Shown here: one piece after another, positions 36,610-46,547 of the stretch
Numbering within the stretch: position 1 is the stretch's first letter
Layout: each line of letters opens with the position of its first letter
NCBI GenBank assembly: GCA_903878085.1
Contig: CAIRGJ010000008.1
Coordinates: forward strand, 186,001 to 250,000
Length of the DNA: 64,000 nucleotides
Source: an uncultured Hyphomicrobiales bacterium
Lineage (GTDB): Bacteria > Pseudomonadota > Alphaproteobacteria > Rhizobiales > Xanthobacteraceae
Reading direction: 5' to 3'
Notes under the pieces: model-generated
What the model was told of the DNA's origin: nothing
Seen by the model: only the letters and a program-made list of their open reading frames with translations
The model's database searches: none
Made by a program: the position numbers and the translations under genes

Positions 36610-36789
36610 AACGCGGCACGTCCGATCGGTTATTAATCTGTACGACTGTCTTATGGGCCCTGCCTTTATTTGCAGCGTGAATTCCAGCATCACGACAGCG
36701 TGAGCGCCCGCTAAACTCCATATGTTGGCTTGCGGACAGTGTCGGAAGCCGGACATAATTGTGCGCAACCTTTACGGGCGGACCCTCCT

Positions 36790-36808
36790 ACCGCCGGCAT
36801 CCGGCGGT
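36790..36808 (+). other. strong hairpin upstream of the second Crp/Fnr gene
   Basis: A perfect 8-bp stem (ACCGCCGG paired with CCGGCGGT) with a 3-base loop, lying about 54 bases before the start codon at 36862. There is no run of T after it, so termination is doubtful. A leader or mRNA-stability element is possible. Confidence 0.4.
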
Positions 36809-36861
36809 GCTGGATTAAAATTCGTTCGCGGGCGCCCGGGTGTCTTGATAGGACTAAAGGC

Positions 36862-37555
36862 ATGATAGCGGCCGCGGCCAAGCGTCCTGTCTTCGATCCG
36901 AAACTCTTCCTGTCTAAAATCGGCACCGGCAGGACAAATCAGAAATTTGCGCCAGGCGCGACCATCTACGCCCAAGGCGATGCCGCCAATGCGATATTTT
37001 ATCTGCAAAAAGGCAAGGCCAAGAAAACCGTCACCTCCAAGACCGGCAAGGAGGCGGTGCTGGCCATCCTCGCGCCCGGCGACTTCTTCGGCGAAGGCTG
37101 TCTGAACGGTCATTCGCGGCGCATGACGACGGTCACCGCCATGACCGAGTGCGCCGTGATGCGGCTGGAGAAAGCCGGCGATGATTCGCGTGCTCCATGA
37201 CGAGCCCGAATTCTCCGGCCTGTTCATTCATCATTTGCTTCACCGCAACAGCCGCGCCGAAGAAGATCTGGTCGATCAACTGTTCAATTCCAGCGAAAAG
37301 CGGCTGGCGCGCACGCTGCTGCTGCTGGCGAATTTCGGCAAGGACAGCAAGCCGGAACCGGTGATCGCTAAACTTTCCCAGGAGACACTGGCCGAGATGG
37401 TCGGCACCACGCGCTCGCGCGTCAGCTTTTTCATGAACAAGTTCCGCCGGCTGGGTTTTATCGACTATCGCGGCGGCGCCAGCGGCGATCTGCAGGTCAA
37501 CACCTCGCTGCTCAACATGGTGCTGCGCGACGGCGATACGGCCGCCAGGAAATAG
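36862..37555 (+). pseudogene. Crp/Fnr family regulator, frameshifted paralogue
   Basis: This gene is a close paralogue of the one at 35875. Shared blocks include IYAQGDAANAIFYLQKGKAKKTVTS, GDFFGEGCL, FNSSEKRLARTLLLLANF and LAEMVGTTRSRVSFFMNKFRRLGFIDY. One extra base near 37177-37178 shifts the frame: the first part runs from 36862 to a stop at about 37200, and the second part resumes in the next frame and ends at 37555. The two pieces together restore a full-length protein of about 230 residues. It is either a recent pseudogene or a sequencing error. The isolated N-terminal piece would have no DNA-binding domain. Confidence 0.85.
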
Positions 37556-37651
37556 CGACGGCACAGGGGCGATCCGCGGCCAGCGCTTGCCGCCTATCGG
37601 GGCGGCTGCTACCACGCAGGCCATTGCAACCTCAATTGTCTCGAAGCGCCA

Positions 37652-39202
37652 ATGGCCGACCCCAAATCGGGCAACAAGCCCCATAAACTCAAGGCCCGCC
37701 TGCCGCGCGGGCTGGCCGACCGGGGCCCTGCCGAGATCGCGGCCACGCGGCAGATGGTCGACGCGATCCGCACCGTGTTCGAGCGCTACGGCTTCGAGCC
37801 GGTCGAGACGCCGGCGTTTGAATACACCGACGCGCTCGGCAAATTCCTGCCCGACCAGGACCGGCCGAACGAAGGTGTGTTCTCGTTTCAGGACGACGAC
37901 GAGCAGTGGCTCAGCCTGCGCTACGACCTGACCGCGCCGCTGGCGCGCTACGTCGCGGAGAATTACGACGCGCTGCCCAAGCCCTATCGTTCGTATCGCC
38001 AGGGCTATGTGTACCGCAACGAGAAGCCCGGCCCCGGCCGTTTCCGCCAATTCATGCAGTTCGATGCCGACACGGTAGGCAGCGCGTCGATGGCGGCGGA
38101 CGCCGAGATGTGCATGTTGGCTGCGGACACGATGGAAGCGCTCGGCATCAAGCGCGGCGATTACGTCGTGAAGGTGAACAACCGGAAGGTGCTCGATGGC
38201 GTCATGGAAGCGATTGGACTCGCTGGTGACGAAAATGCGGGACGCCGCCTTACTGTTTTGCGCGCGGTCGACAAGCTTGATCGCCTTGGAGCCGACGGCG
38301 TGCGCATGCTGCTTGGTACCGGCCGCAAAGACGAAAGCGGGGACTTCACCAAGGGCGCCGAATTAGACCCCCAGAAAACAGAAATTCTTCTCAGTTTCGT
38401 TACGACAGCCTTTGCAGAACCAATCTTTCAATCCGACAAAGAAGATTCTGAATTTAATCGCGCAGTCCTAACCAGTCTGAATAATTTAAAGGGCTTAACT
38501 GGCTCGCTACAATACGTTGCTGGACTGAACGAATTGAACGAGATCGCACATCTAACTGCGTCAGCTGGTTACGGTTACAGCCGGATTCGTATCGACCCCT
38601 CCGTCGTCCGCGGTCTCGAGTACTACACCGGCCCGGTCTACGAGGTCGAACTCACCTTCGAGATCAAGGACGACAAAGGCCGCCCGGTGCGGTTCGGCTC
38701 GGTCGGCGGCGGCGGGCGTTATGACGGGCTGGTGTCGCGCTTCCGCGGCGAGCCGGTGCCGGCCACCGGCTTCTCCATCGGCGTGTCGCGGCTGCAGGCG
38801 GCACTGACCGCGCTCGGCAAGCTCGACAGCAAGCCTGCGCCCGGTCCCGTCGTGGTCACGGTGTTCGAGCGCGACCGCATCGCCGATTATCAGCGCTTTG
38901 TGTCCGCGCTGCGCAACGCCGGCATCCGCGCCGAGCTTTATCTTGGCAATCCGAAGAACAATCTCGGCGCCCAGCTCAAATATGCCGACAAGCGCGGCTC
39001 ACCTTGCGCGGTGATCCAGGGCGGCGACGAAAAGGCCGCAAAGAAGGTGCTGATCAAGGACCTGATCCTCGGCGCCAATTTGACCGCCATCAAGGACCGC
39101 GACGAATACCTCAAGAAGCAGGCGGAAGCGCAATTCCCGGTCGATGAAGACCGCCTGGTCGACGAAATCCGCGCTTTGCTGGCCCGCCACCAGCTGGGCT
39201 GA
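37652..39202 (+). CDS. hisS: histidine--tRNA ligase
   Basis: HisS charges tRNA-His. The 516-residue class II enzyme shows motif 2 in [29 protein letters not shown] (about 112-140), the histidine-binding [17 protein letters not shown] (about 322-338), motif 3 in the GFSIGVSRL region and a C-terminal anticodon-binding domain. It belongs to the longer alphaproteobacterial form. Codons for about residues 230-309, in the insertion region between motifs 2 and 3, are only about 45% GC, while both sides have the high GC of the genome. It is followed at a distance by hisZ and hisG. Confidence 0.95.
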   Translation: MADPKSGNKPHKLKARLPRGLADRGPAEIAATRQMVDAIRTVFERYGFEPVETPAFEYTDALGKFLPDQDRPNEGVFSFQDDDEQWLSLRYDLTAPLARYVAENYDALPKPYRSYRQGYVYRNEKPGPGRFRQFMQFDADTVGSASMAADAEMCMLAADTMEALGIKRGDYVVKVNNRKVLDGVMEAIGLAGDENAGRRLTVLRAVDKLDRLGADGVRMLLGTGRKDESGDFTKGAELDPQKTEILLSFVTTAFAEPIFQSDKEDSEFNRAVLTSLNNLKGLTGSLQYVAGLNELNEIAHLTASAGYGYSRIRIDPSVVRGLEYYTGPVYEVELTFEIKDDKGRPVRFGSVGGGGRYDGLVSRFRGEPVPATGFSIGVSRLQAALTALGKLDSKPAPGPVVVTVFERDRIADYQRFVSALRNAGIRAELYLGNPKNNLGAQLKYADKRGSPCAVIQGGDEKAAKKVLIKDLILGANLTAIKDRDEYLKKQAEAQFPVDEDRLVDEIRALLARHQLG

Positions 39203-39510
39203 CGCGCTGCCTCTATCATTGGAACCATCCCCGCCGCCGCGCATTTACGAGGCGCAGCTTTAGCGGGGGAACGTCGTGCTTGAGCGGTGGTGTTATCCTA
39301 TTCCTATCGCCCTGCAGCGGCACACTGGCACTCATGTGAGCGAGCCGGTGCCGTTACAGCCGGACGCGGCCAAAACCCTCAATCCCAAGCCGGACGCCGT
39401 CCCGGATTCGCAAGCCCCGCAGGCCTCAAAAGAGCCTTGCAAGGCCGAAGGCTCCACCCAAGATTAGCCCGACTGCTTTCACCGCCTTCAGCCAGCACGG
39501 CATTCCGCAT
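39203..39510. other. 308-base gap between hisS and the transglutaminase gene
   Basis: The only open frame worth listing here is the doubtful small one at 39276. I see no repeat, terminator-like hairpin or clear promoter in the rest. Confidence 0.4.
39276..39467 (+). CDS. doubtful small proline-rich protein
   Basis: A 63-codon frame starting at GTG 39276 with GGGGGA 5 bases upstream. The predicted peptide is rich in Pro, Ala, Lys and Gln and lacks any recognisable domain or signal. An internal GTG at 39336 would give a 43-residue product. Only the ribosome-binding site argues for it. Confidence 0.28.
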   Translation: MLERWCYPIPIALQRHTGTHVSEPVPLQPDAAKTLNPKPDAVPDSQAPQASKEPCKAEGSTQD

Positions 39511-40570
39511 ATGAAGTACCTGACCGTCCGCCACGAGACGCGTTACAATTATTCGGCGCCGGTCAAGTTCGGCACGCACCGGCTGATGCTGCGTCCGCGC
39601 GACAGCCACGATCTGCGGCTGGTCGATGCCGAATTGACGCTGTCGCCGCCCGGCGAGACCCGCTGGCTGCATGACGTGTTCGGCAACTCCGTCGCCCAGG
39701 TCGAATTCTGGCAGCCGGCCGCCGAACTGATGATCGTCAGCACGCTGCATCTCGAACATTACGGGCTGACGCGGCCGGTGTTTCCAATCGCGCCCGAGGC
39801 GCAGGTCTATCCCTTCGTCTATTCGTCCAACGACCGAGGCGATCTCGGCCGCCTGCTCGACCGCCATTATCCGGATCCCAACGGCATGGTCGATGCCTGG
39901 GCCAAGCGCTTCGTTTCCGGCCGATTCATGTCGACCTACAATCTGCTGTCGAACATCAATGCCGCCATCAAGAACGAATTCGCCTACAACATGCGCTACG
40001 AGGAAGGCACGCAAACGCCGCTCGAAACGCTGGAACGCAAGAGCGGCACCTGCCGCGATTTCGCGCTGCTGTTCATCGAGGCGGTGCGCTGCCTCGGTTT
40101 CGGCGCGCGCTTCATCACCGGCTATCTCTACGATCCCGCGCTCGATAGCGCGGGCGGCGCCATGCAGGGCTCGGGCGGCGACCCACGCCTGGGCCGACGT
40201 CTACCTGCCGGGCGCCGGCTGGGTGGAATACGACCCGACCAACGGGCTGATCTCGGGACAAAATCTCATTCGTATCGCGGTGACGCGCGACCCGTCGCAG
40301 GCGATCCCGATTGGCGGCACCTTCGATGGCTCCACCGGTCAGTTTCTCGGCATGACCGTCGATGTCACGGTGCATGCGAGCATGACGCCGCACGTCAGCC
40401 AGACCGCGCCGGAGCCGGTCATGGCGCCGCCGATGCAAGCGCCGACGCCCGACATTCAGCCGGGCAGCAACAACGTCAACGCAACGGACGCGGAAGCGCA
40501 GCCGCAGCAATACAACGCGCCGGTGATGGCCGCGCAGAACGCGCAGCGCGGCAACGATCCGGCCGCCTAG
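39511..40570 (+). pseudogene. transglutaminase-family protein, frameshifted
   Basis: The gene encodes a transglutaminase-like protein with an N-terminal beta domain (LTVRHETRYNYSAPVKFGTHRLMLRPRDSHDLRL) and the papain-like core. The catalytic Cys is in SGTCRDFALLF (first frame), while the His (THAWADV) and Asp (EYDPTNGL) are in the next frame. An extra base within 40174-40180 causes the shift. Restoring the frame gives one continuous protein of about 352 residues ending at 40570. As written, the first frame runs on to 40656 without the triad. A sequencing error or a fresh pseudogene are both possible. Confidence 0.85.
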
Positions 40571-40574
40571 CCGA

Positions 40575-41114
40575 TCACGGCCGCGCGGCTTTGCTGGAAA
40601 TATCGATCACGTTCATGGTCATGCCGTTCGCCATGGTGACGTCGCCAGGCCGCTGACCGGCGGCGCAGGGGCCGAGCCATTTGGCCTGGATCGTCATTTG
40701 CGTCGCACCGGTTGCGGGCATGCCGGGGATCGGCGGGCCACCCTCGCGCGTCGAGGTGACGCTCATGGTATAGGCGCTGTCGAAACTGCCGGTGATGACC
40801 GCATGCGATGTCGTGGTGACGTCGCCGAATTTGCAGACCGAATCGACAATCATGCCGTTCGCGGATTTCGTGACATCCTGCTTGGAGCAGGCCGTCTGCG
40901 CCGAGCCGCCGAAATTGGAATTCATCACCTTGTCGGAGGCGGCGTCGGTGCACTGCTTCATCTCTTGCGCCGGCAGCTTGCGGCCCTCGAACACCATCTT
41001 GAGCTCCCACAGACCCGGCTTGCGTGCGGGCATGTCGATGGCAAAGGCCGGCAACACGTCAATCAGGCTGACGGCAATCGGCAGGAGTGCGGCGAAGGCA
41101 AAGCGGCGGCGCAT
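40575..41114 (-). CDS. DUF3617 family exported protein
   Basis: A 179-residue protein with a signal peptide (RRRFAFAALLPIAVSLIDVLPAFA). A DUF3617-type mature domain begins RKPGLWELKMVFEGRKLPAQEMKQCTD and includes paired cysteines in CTDAASDK, CSKQDV and VCKFGDVTTTSHAVITG. Members are small periplasmic proteins of unknown function. The ATG at 41114 was picked because it directly precedes the signal peptide. It is convergent with the frameshifted transglutaminase gene, four bases apart. Confidence 0.82.
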   Translation of the reverse strand: MRRRFAFAALLPIAVSLIDVLPAFAIDMPARKPGLWELKMVFEGRKLPAQEMKQCTDAASDKVMNSNFGGSAQTACSKQDVTKSANGMIVDSVCKFGDVTTTSHAVITGSFDSAYTMSVTSTREGGPPIPGMPATGATQMTIQAKWLGPCAAGQRPGDVTMANGMTMNVIDISSKAARP

Positions 41115-41210
41115 GGCGTGACCCCATCGCTGATGGCACGGGAGCCATCCTATCACGCCGGTTGCCGGGCGTGATCACATCGGCGTTAGCGCGGGTCCAG
41201 GCCGAAGTGC

Positions 41211-41675
41211 CTAGAGCGCGACCAGATCGCCGGTCGCGAGCCCCCGGCTCTCATGCCCCACCAGCCGATGGCCCAGCATCTGCTCGGCCGCATCGAAACT
41301 ATCGAGCAGCGAGAGATTCTCGATCACCTTGCCGTCTTTGAAGCGCAGGAAATTCGCGACCCGGTAACTGATCACGCGGCCGTCGGCGATGCGCTGCGCG
41401 GTGCGGCGGTTGAGCATGGCGACCCGGTCGCCGTCGACCAAGAGGGATTCCCGCTTGAAGCTGACGGCGCGGAACATCGACATTACTTGCCGCGTGATCA
41501 CGTCTTTCACGGCCGCTTTGCCGCAGTGCGTGCCGCAATAGCTCAAGACGTCGACTGGCCCGCTGATCGTCCAAACGACGTCGTCATGAAGAAAGGCCGC
41601 GACCTTTTCGGCGTCGCGCACGGCGTAGACCGCGTAGAAGGCCTCGACGACGGCGCGTGGAACGGCTTCGACCAT
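41211..41675 (-). CDS. SnoaL-like / NTF2-fold protein
   Basis: A 154-residue protein with the cone-shaped NTF2 fold: VVEAFYAVYAVRDAEKVAAFLHDDVVWTISGP at the N terminus, a central GKAAVKDVITRQVMSMF helix and strands FLRFKDGKVIENLSLLDSFDAAEQML at the end. Members include isomerases and ligand-binding proteins; no catalytic residue can be assigned with confidence. The ATG at 41675 begins directly before the fold; an in-frame upstream start would add 36 residues without homology. Function unknown. Confidence 0.75.
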   Translation of the reverse strand: MVEAVPRAVVEAFYAVYAVRDAEKVAAFLHDDVVWTISGPVDVLSYCGTHCGKAAVKDVITRQVMSMFRAVSFKRESLLVDGDRVAMLNRRTAQRIADGRVISYRVANFLRFKDGKVIENLSLLDSFDAAEQMLGHRLVGHESRGLATGDLVAL

Positions 41676-41857
41676 GGCTGACCCCAAATGGTAATCCGTC
41701 ACCTTCCGGTTGTGTTTAACGCCGATTAGCCACGAATTCGTTAACGACGCCAAGCATTTGGCTTGGCCCGGCGTTAAGGCCACCCGGTAAACGGCGTCGA
41801 ATCCTTAAAGATGGCGTGCTAAAGGGCGGCAAGTTCCGGTGAGGTTTGGGCAGGACG

Positions 41858-43012
41858 ATGGACGCAAGCGTGAAGACCACGGCAAAAGTATCGGATGCGC
41901 GGGCGGAGGCGCTGGTCGCCTCCTATGAGCGCGCCGGCTATGCCCGCGTCTCGCCGGCCATCCTGCAGCCGGCCGAGCCCTTCCTGGATCTGTCGGGCGA
42001 GGACATCCGCAACCGGATGTATCTGACGAGCGCCCCGGGCGGCGGCGAATTCTGCCTGCGGCCCGATCTCACCATTCCGGTGTCGCGCGATTATCTGGCC
42101 TCGCCGGCCTCGGGCCAGCCCGCCGGGTTCTGCTATCTCGGGCCCGTATTTCGTCATCGCTCCGACCAGCCCGCCGAATTCCTGCAGGCCGGCATTGAAT
42201 CATTCGGGCGCGCCGACAAGGCCGCCGCCGACGCCGAAATGCTGACTCTCGGTCATGAAGCCACCACCAGCTATGGCCTCGCCTCGCCCGACATCAAGAC
42301 CGGCGACGTCGCGCTGTTTGCCGCGCTGGTCGCCGGCCTCGATCTGCCGCCGGCCTGGAAGCGGCGGCTGATCAAGGATTTCAACCGCAAGACCAATCTG
42401 GCGCAGGACCTGGACCGCCTGGTGCTCGGCGGCAATAACGCGCGGCCGGAATATCAGGGCGTGCTGGCGGCGCTGGCCGGCGCCAATCCGAAAGGCGCGC
42501 ACGCGCTGGTCACGGATCTGTTGTCGATTGCCGGCATCAACGCCGTCGGCGGCCGTTCGGTCGCCGAGATTGCCGAACGTTTCCTCGAACAGTCGGCGCT
42601 CGGCGCCAGCGCCAAGCTGCCGCAGGAAGTGCGCGCGGTGATCGAGCGCTTCCTCGCGATCCAAGGCGATCCCGACGAAGCCGCCGGCGAACTGCGCGCG
42701 CTCGCGGCGGAAGCCAATATGACGGCCGTGCTCGACCCGGCGCTCGATCTGTTCGAAAGCCGCAACGGATTTCTCGCAGCCCAAGGCATCGACCTCAAGC
42801 GCGTGCGCTTCTCGACCGGCTTCGGCCGCGGCTTCGACTACTACACCGGCTTCGTGTTCGAATTGACCGACCCGTCGCGCACCGGCGATCCGCTGGTCGC
42901 GGGCGGCCGCTATGACGGCTTGCTGGCGCGGCTCGGCAGCAGCGAACAGACGCCCGCGGTTGGCTTCGCGGTGTGGATCGAACGCCTCGCGGCTTACGGA
43001 GACGCGTCATGA
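41858..43012 (+). CDS. hisZ: ATP phosphoribosyltransferase regulatory subunit
   Basis: HisZ is a catalytically inactive paralogue of histidyl-tRNA synthetase that forms a complex with HisG and makes it sensitive to histidine. The 384-residue protein has the class II core with [15 protein letters not shown] (motif 2 region), [23 protein letters not shown] and [38 protein letters not shown]. It lacks an anticodon-binding domain. The ATG at 41858 was preferred to the TTG at 41846. Its stop overlaps the hisG start by four bases, giving a strict pair, and hisS is encoded 2.7 kb upstream. Confidence 0.94.
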   Translation: MDASVKTTAKVSDARAEALVASYERAGYARVSPAILQPAEPFLDLSGEDIRNRMYLTSAPGGGEFCLRPDLTIPVSRDYLASPASGQPAGFCYLGPVFRHRSDQPAEFLQAGIESFGRADKAAADAEMLTLGHEATTSYGLASPDIKTGDVALFAALVAGLDLPPAWKRRLIKDFNRKTNLAQDLDRLVLGGNNARPEYQGVLAALAGANPKGAHALVTDLLSIAGINAVGGRSVAEIAERFLEQSALGASAKLPQEVRAVIERFLAIQGDPDEAAGELRALAAEANMTAVLDPALDLFESRNGFLAAQGIDLKRVRFSTGFGRGFDYYTGFVFELTDPSRTGDPLVAGGRYDGLLARLGSSEQTPAVGFAVWIERLAAYGDAS

Positions 43013-43980
43013 GTGCGCCTCTGGTGCTCGCGGTGCCGGCCAAAGGCCGGCTGCAGGAAAACGCCGAAGCTTTCTTCGCACGTTCGGGGTTGAACTTGGT
43101 CAAGCCGCGCGGCGCGCGCGACTATCGCGGCGCCGTTGCCGGGCTCGACGGCGTCGAGGTGGCTTATCTCTCCGCCGGTGAAATCACCACGCAGCTTGCG
43201 GCCGGCACCGTGCATCTTGGCGTGACCGGCGAAGACCTAGTGCGCGAGCAGATGCCGGACGCCGACAAGCGTGTGGTGCTGATCGAAGCGCTCGGCTTCG
43301 GCTTTGCCACCGTCGTGGTGGCAGTGCCGCAGGCCTGGATCGACGTGCGCACCATGGCCGACTTCGACGACGTCGCGACTTCGTTCCGTCATCACCATGG
43401 CCGCAAGATGCGGGTCGCCACCAAATACATCAACCTGACGCGCGGCTTCTTCGCCGCCCAGGGCATCGTCGACTATCGCATCGTCGAAAGCTCCGGCGCG
43501 ACCGAGGGCGCGCCCGCCGCCGGCAGCGCGGAATTGATCGTCGACATCACCACCACCGGCACCACGCTCGCCGCCAACGGCCTGAAGATCGTCGACGACG
43601 GCATCATTCTGCGCTCGCAGGCCAATCTGGTGGCGGCGCGCACGGCCAACTGGGATGCGGACCAGCGCGAGACCGCGCGCGTCATCCTCGACCGCATCGC
43701 CGCGCAGGCGCGCGCGCGGGCGTTTCGCGAAGTGCGATCGCGCTTTGCCACATGCGACGCCGCGCTGGTGGAGACCGCGAAACAGAAATTCGGCGTCACC
43801 ACGCCGTTCGGCGGGCCGACCTCGTCGGGCATGCTGACGCTGCACTGCCCGCCCGACCAGGTTTACGCCCTCACCAGCTTCCTGCGCGAGCGCGGCGCCG
43901 AAGCCGTGGCGGTGGCCGATCTGGATTACGTGTTCTCGAAAGACAACCCGCTCTACGCCAAACTCGAAGCCGGGCTTTGA
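43009..43980 (+). CDS. hisG: ATP phosphoribosyltransferase, catalytic subunit
   Basis: HisG catalyses the first step of histidine synthesis, joining ATP and PRPP. The 323-residue protein contains [16 protein letters not shown] at the N terminus, [31 protein letters not shown] and the PRPP-binding loop [21 protein letters not shown] (about 183-203). It works with HisZ, yet is longer than the usual 200-230 residues of HisZ-dependent enzymes because of a C-terminal domain (about 220-323). I believe this is normal for Rhizobiales. The ATGA overlap with hisZ fixes the start. A palindromic repeat begins 6 bases after the stop. Confidence 0.95.
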   Translation: MSAPLVLAVPAKGRLQENAEAFFARSGLNLVKPRGARDYRGAVAGLDGVEVAYLSAGEITTQLAAGTVHLGVTGEDLVREQMPDADKRVVLIEALGFGFATVVVAVPQAWIDVRTMADFDDVATSFRHHHGRKMRVATKYINLTRGFFAAQGIVDYRIVESSGATEGAPAAGSAELIVDITTTGTTLAANGLKIVDDGIILRSQANLVAARTANWDADQRETARVILDRIAAQARARAFREVRSRFATCDAALVETAKQKFGVTTPFGGPTSSGMLTLHCPPDQVYALTSFLRERGAEAVAVADLDYVFSKDNPLYAKLEAGL

Positions 43981-43985
43981 TTTTC

Positions 43986-44082
43986 TGTCATCCCGGGCGA
44001 GCGTAAGCGAGGCCCGGGATCCATACTCTCTGCTCTATCGATAGGTCACGGAGTATGGGTCCCCGCCGTCGCGGGGACGACA
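43986..44082. repeat. dispersed palindromic repeat, solo copy 3
   Basis: A 97-base copy of the family seen at 11707 and 23154, with the same left CCCGGGC...GCCCGGG hairpin and right GTCCCCGC..GCGGGGAC hairpin. It separates hisG from the convergent MFS gene and overlaps the MFS 3' end, supplying that gene's last codons and stop (44046-44048). Confidence 0.85.
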
Positions 44083-45251
44083 CGCAGCATCAAGGTCAGC
44101 ACCACGGCTAAAAGCGACACCGCGCCCATGACGGCGAAGGCGGCGTTGTAGGTGCCGGCCGTGTCGAACACCGCGGCACCGAGATAGGCGCCGAGGCCGC
44201 CGCAGATCTGATGCACCATCGTGATCAGGCCGGTGATGGCACCGAGATGGCGGGTGCCGAAGCTTTCCCGCACGAACACCACGGTGAGCGGCGCGGTGAC
44301 CATGAAGGTGGCGCCGAACACCAGCGCGAATACCGCGACCGAGACCGCCGACTGGTCCAGCAGGATCAAGCCAAACACCGCGACGCGGGCGGCGAAAGCC
44401 AGCACGGTCGGCCATACCGGACCGGAGCGGTCACTGAAGGCCCCGCCGGCCACCACGCCCAGCAGTCCCGTAAGCCCCATCAGCGCCAGCAGATTGCCCG
44501 CGAGGAATGCGTCGACGCCGCGGTCCTGCGCAAAAGCGACGACGTGCGTGCTGACGAAAAAATCGTCGAAGCCGCAGATCGCGTAGATCGCGAGCAGCAG
44601 CCAGAATTGCCGCGTGCGCGCGGCCTCGGTCAGGTTAAGACCGGCATCGGGCCGCGCCGCCTTGGCTTGCGCCGCCGTGGTTGTCGGGATCGCAAAGATC
44701 AGCAGCGGCACCAAGACCAGATTGGCAAGGCCGAGTAGCAGATAGACCGAGCGCCAGCTCACCGAGAGCATCACCGCCGCCAGCCCAGCGATCATCACCA
44801 ACTGCCCGACGCTCATACCCGACATCACCACCGCATTGGCGATGCCGGCCCGTTGCGGGAAGGCGCGCGTCACCATGACGCCGACCGGGATCATCGATGC
44901 CGCGCCGTTGCCGAGCGCATAGACGACGCCGTAGAGCGCAAGCGCATGCCAGGGTGCCGTCATCAGGCTCATCAAGCCGATGCCCAAGGCGCTGACGACG
45001 AGACCGCCGCCCAACACCAACCGCGGGCCGGTGCGGTCGGCCAGAAAGCCAGCAGCAAACATGGCGGCCGCGGACACGACCTGAAACAGTGCGACCGCCA
45101 AGCCCAGTTCGCTACGACCCCAGCCGAGTTCGTCGACGATCGGCCGCAGCGTCAGGCCGACGGCGAAGCGCCCGCCGCCGCCGAGAAACAACACCGAAAA
45201 TCCGACAATGAGGACAAGCGCGGCGCTGGTGACAATCGGTTTTCGAGGCAA
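44046..45251 (-). CDS. MFS transporter
   Basis: A 401-residue 12-helix major facilitator. The first half contains GRFAVGLTLRPIVDELGWGRSELGLAVALFQVVSAAAMFAAGFLADRTGPR, with the motif A-like DRTGPR between helices 2 and 3. The second half has GGAFSDRSGP in the equivalent loop. The layout resembles monocarboxylate-type MFS proteins. The last 11 residues (VVPATAGTHTP) and the stop codon are encoded by the dispersed repeat at 43986-44082, so the native C terminus has been replaced. A Bug-type binding protein gene lies directly upstream on the same strand. Substrate unknown. Confidence 0.87.
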   Translation of the reverse strand: MPRKPIVTSAALVLIVGFSVLFLGGGGRFAVGLTLRPIVDELGWGRSELGLAVALFQVVSAAAMFAAGFLADRTGPRLVLGGGLVVSALGIGLMSLMTAPWHALALYGVVYALGNGAASMIPVGVMVTRAFPQRAGIANAVVMSGMSVGQLVMIAGLAAVMLSVSWRSVYLLLGLANLVLVPLLIFAIPTTTAAQAKAARPDAGLNLTEAARTRQFWLLLAIYAICGFDDFFVSTHVVAFAQDRGVDAFLAGNLLALMGLTGLLGVVAGGAFSDRSGPVWPTVLAFAARVAVFGLILLDQSAVSVAVFALVFGATFMVTAPLTVVFVRESFGTRHLGAITGLITMVHQICGGLGAYLGAAVFDTAGTYNAAFAVMGAVSLLAVVLTLMLRVVPATAGTHTP

Positions 45252-45340
45252 GGGAGTCTCGTAGGAGATCGCAGCGCCCGGCTCGAGCGCGCATGCCCTG
45301 TATCAACTCCGCTCATTGCCGCGCAAGCGGCAATGAGCCG

Positions 45341-46318
45341 TCAATCCAGCTTGATATTGGCGGCCTTGATCAGCGGCCACCACTTCTCGATTTCGGCTTT
45401 CTGGAAAGCGGCCAGCGCCGCCGGGTTCTGCTGGTCGAGCGGCGGGATTTCCTGGCCGAGGTCGAGTAGCCGCTTCTGCGTCGCCGGATCGGCCAGCGCC
45501 GCCCGCACCGCGGTGGTGAGTCTTTCGACAATCGGCTTCGGCGTATCCTTCGGCACCCACAGCCCGTGCCAGACCGAAATGTAGAATCCCGGCAAGCCGG
45601 CTTCATCGACGGTCGGAATGTCGGGCGCCACCGACAACCGCGTCTTCGACGTCACCGCGAAAGCCTTGATCTGTTTCTGGCGCACCTGCGGCAGCGAATT
45701 CGACGATTGGTCGAGCATGATCTGGATCTGCCCGCCGATCAGGTCCTGCATCGCCGGCCCGGTGCCGCGATAGGGCACGAACAGGAAGCTGGTGTGGCTG
45801 AAATTCTGGAAATAGATGCCGCCGATGTGTGAGGCACTCCCCGCGCCCGCCGTGCCTGCGGACACTTTGTCGGGATTGGCCTTGATCCATTCGACCAGCG
45901 ACTTCAAATCGGTCGCCGGCACCTTGGGATTGGCAACGATCAATTGCGGATTGCTGACCAGCAACGACACCGGGGCGAGATCGGTCAGCAGATCGTAAGG
46001 CAGATTGTAGATCGCGCCATTGACCACATGCGTGCTCCAATGGCCGATGCTGAGCGTATAGCCATCGGGCGCGGCGCGCGTGGCACGGCCAACGGCGATG
46101 CTGCCGGCGGCGCCGGTAATGTTTTCGATAATGACGGTCTGACCCAGCGACGCCCGCATGCCTTCCGCCATGATGCGCGCCACCACGTCGGTCGGCCCGC
46201 CGGCGGCGAAGGGCACGATCATGGTGATCGGGCGCGACGGATAGTCGTCGGCCACGCTGCCGGCGACGCCTGCCAGAAGACCAAGCAACGCAATTGCCGC
46301 GACGCGAATTTTCATCAT
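45341..46318 (-). CDS. Bug/TctC-type periplasmic solute-binding protein
   Basis: A 325-residue member of the tripartite tricarboxylate receptor family. After a signal peptide (RVAAIALLGLLAGVAGSVA) the mature protein starts DDYPSRPITMIVPFAAGGPTDVVARI, the family opening, and keeps GAAGSIAVGRATRAAPDGYTL and a FVPYRGTGPAMQDLIGGQI block. No TctA/TctB membrane subunits are adjacent, so this is one of the many orphan Bug receptors. Its role may be sensing or scavenging with a distant transporter. The tandem ATG at 46318/46315 is the likely start. Confidence 0.9.
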   Translation of the reverse strand: MMKIRVAAIALLGLLAGVAGSVADDYPSRPITMIVPFAAGGPTDVVARIMAEGMRASLGQTVIIENITGAAGSIAVGRATRAAPDGYTLSIGHWSTHVVNGAIYNLPYDLLTDLAPVSLLVSNPQLIVANPKVPATDLKSLVEWIKANPDKVSAGTAGAGSASHIGGIYFQNFSHTSFLFVPYRGTGPAMQDLIGGQIQIMLDQSSNSLPQVRQKQIKAFAVTSKTRLSVAPDIPTVDEAGLPGFYISVWHGLWVPKDTPKPIVERLTTAVRAALADPATQKRLLDLGQEIPPLDQQNPAALAAFQKAEIEKWWPLIKAANIKLD

Positions 46319-46547
46319 CGCCAAACCCCACCTTGTCATTGCCGGTGACGATAGTGAGGTTGGCCTCGACAGACTGTCAACGCGAATGCGCTGCAAGACA
46401 GCTCACGACGATGCGCGGCGATGTCATCCGGTGTGCGGCGCAAAAAATATCTGGGTTACGTGCTGCGTTGCACGCGCAACAACCATCGCGCCGCGACAGC
46501 GAAACAAAGAATAGTTTGGTCGCGCGCGCGGCCCTGTGGCGAAACGA

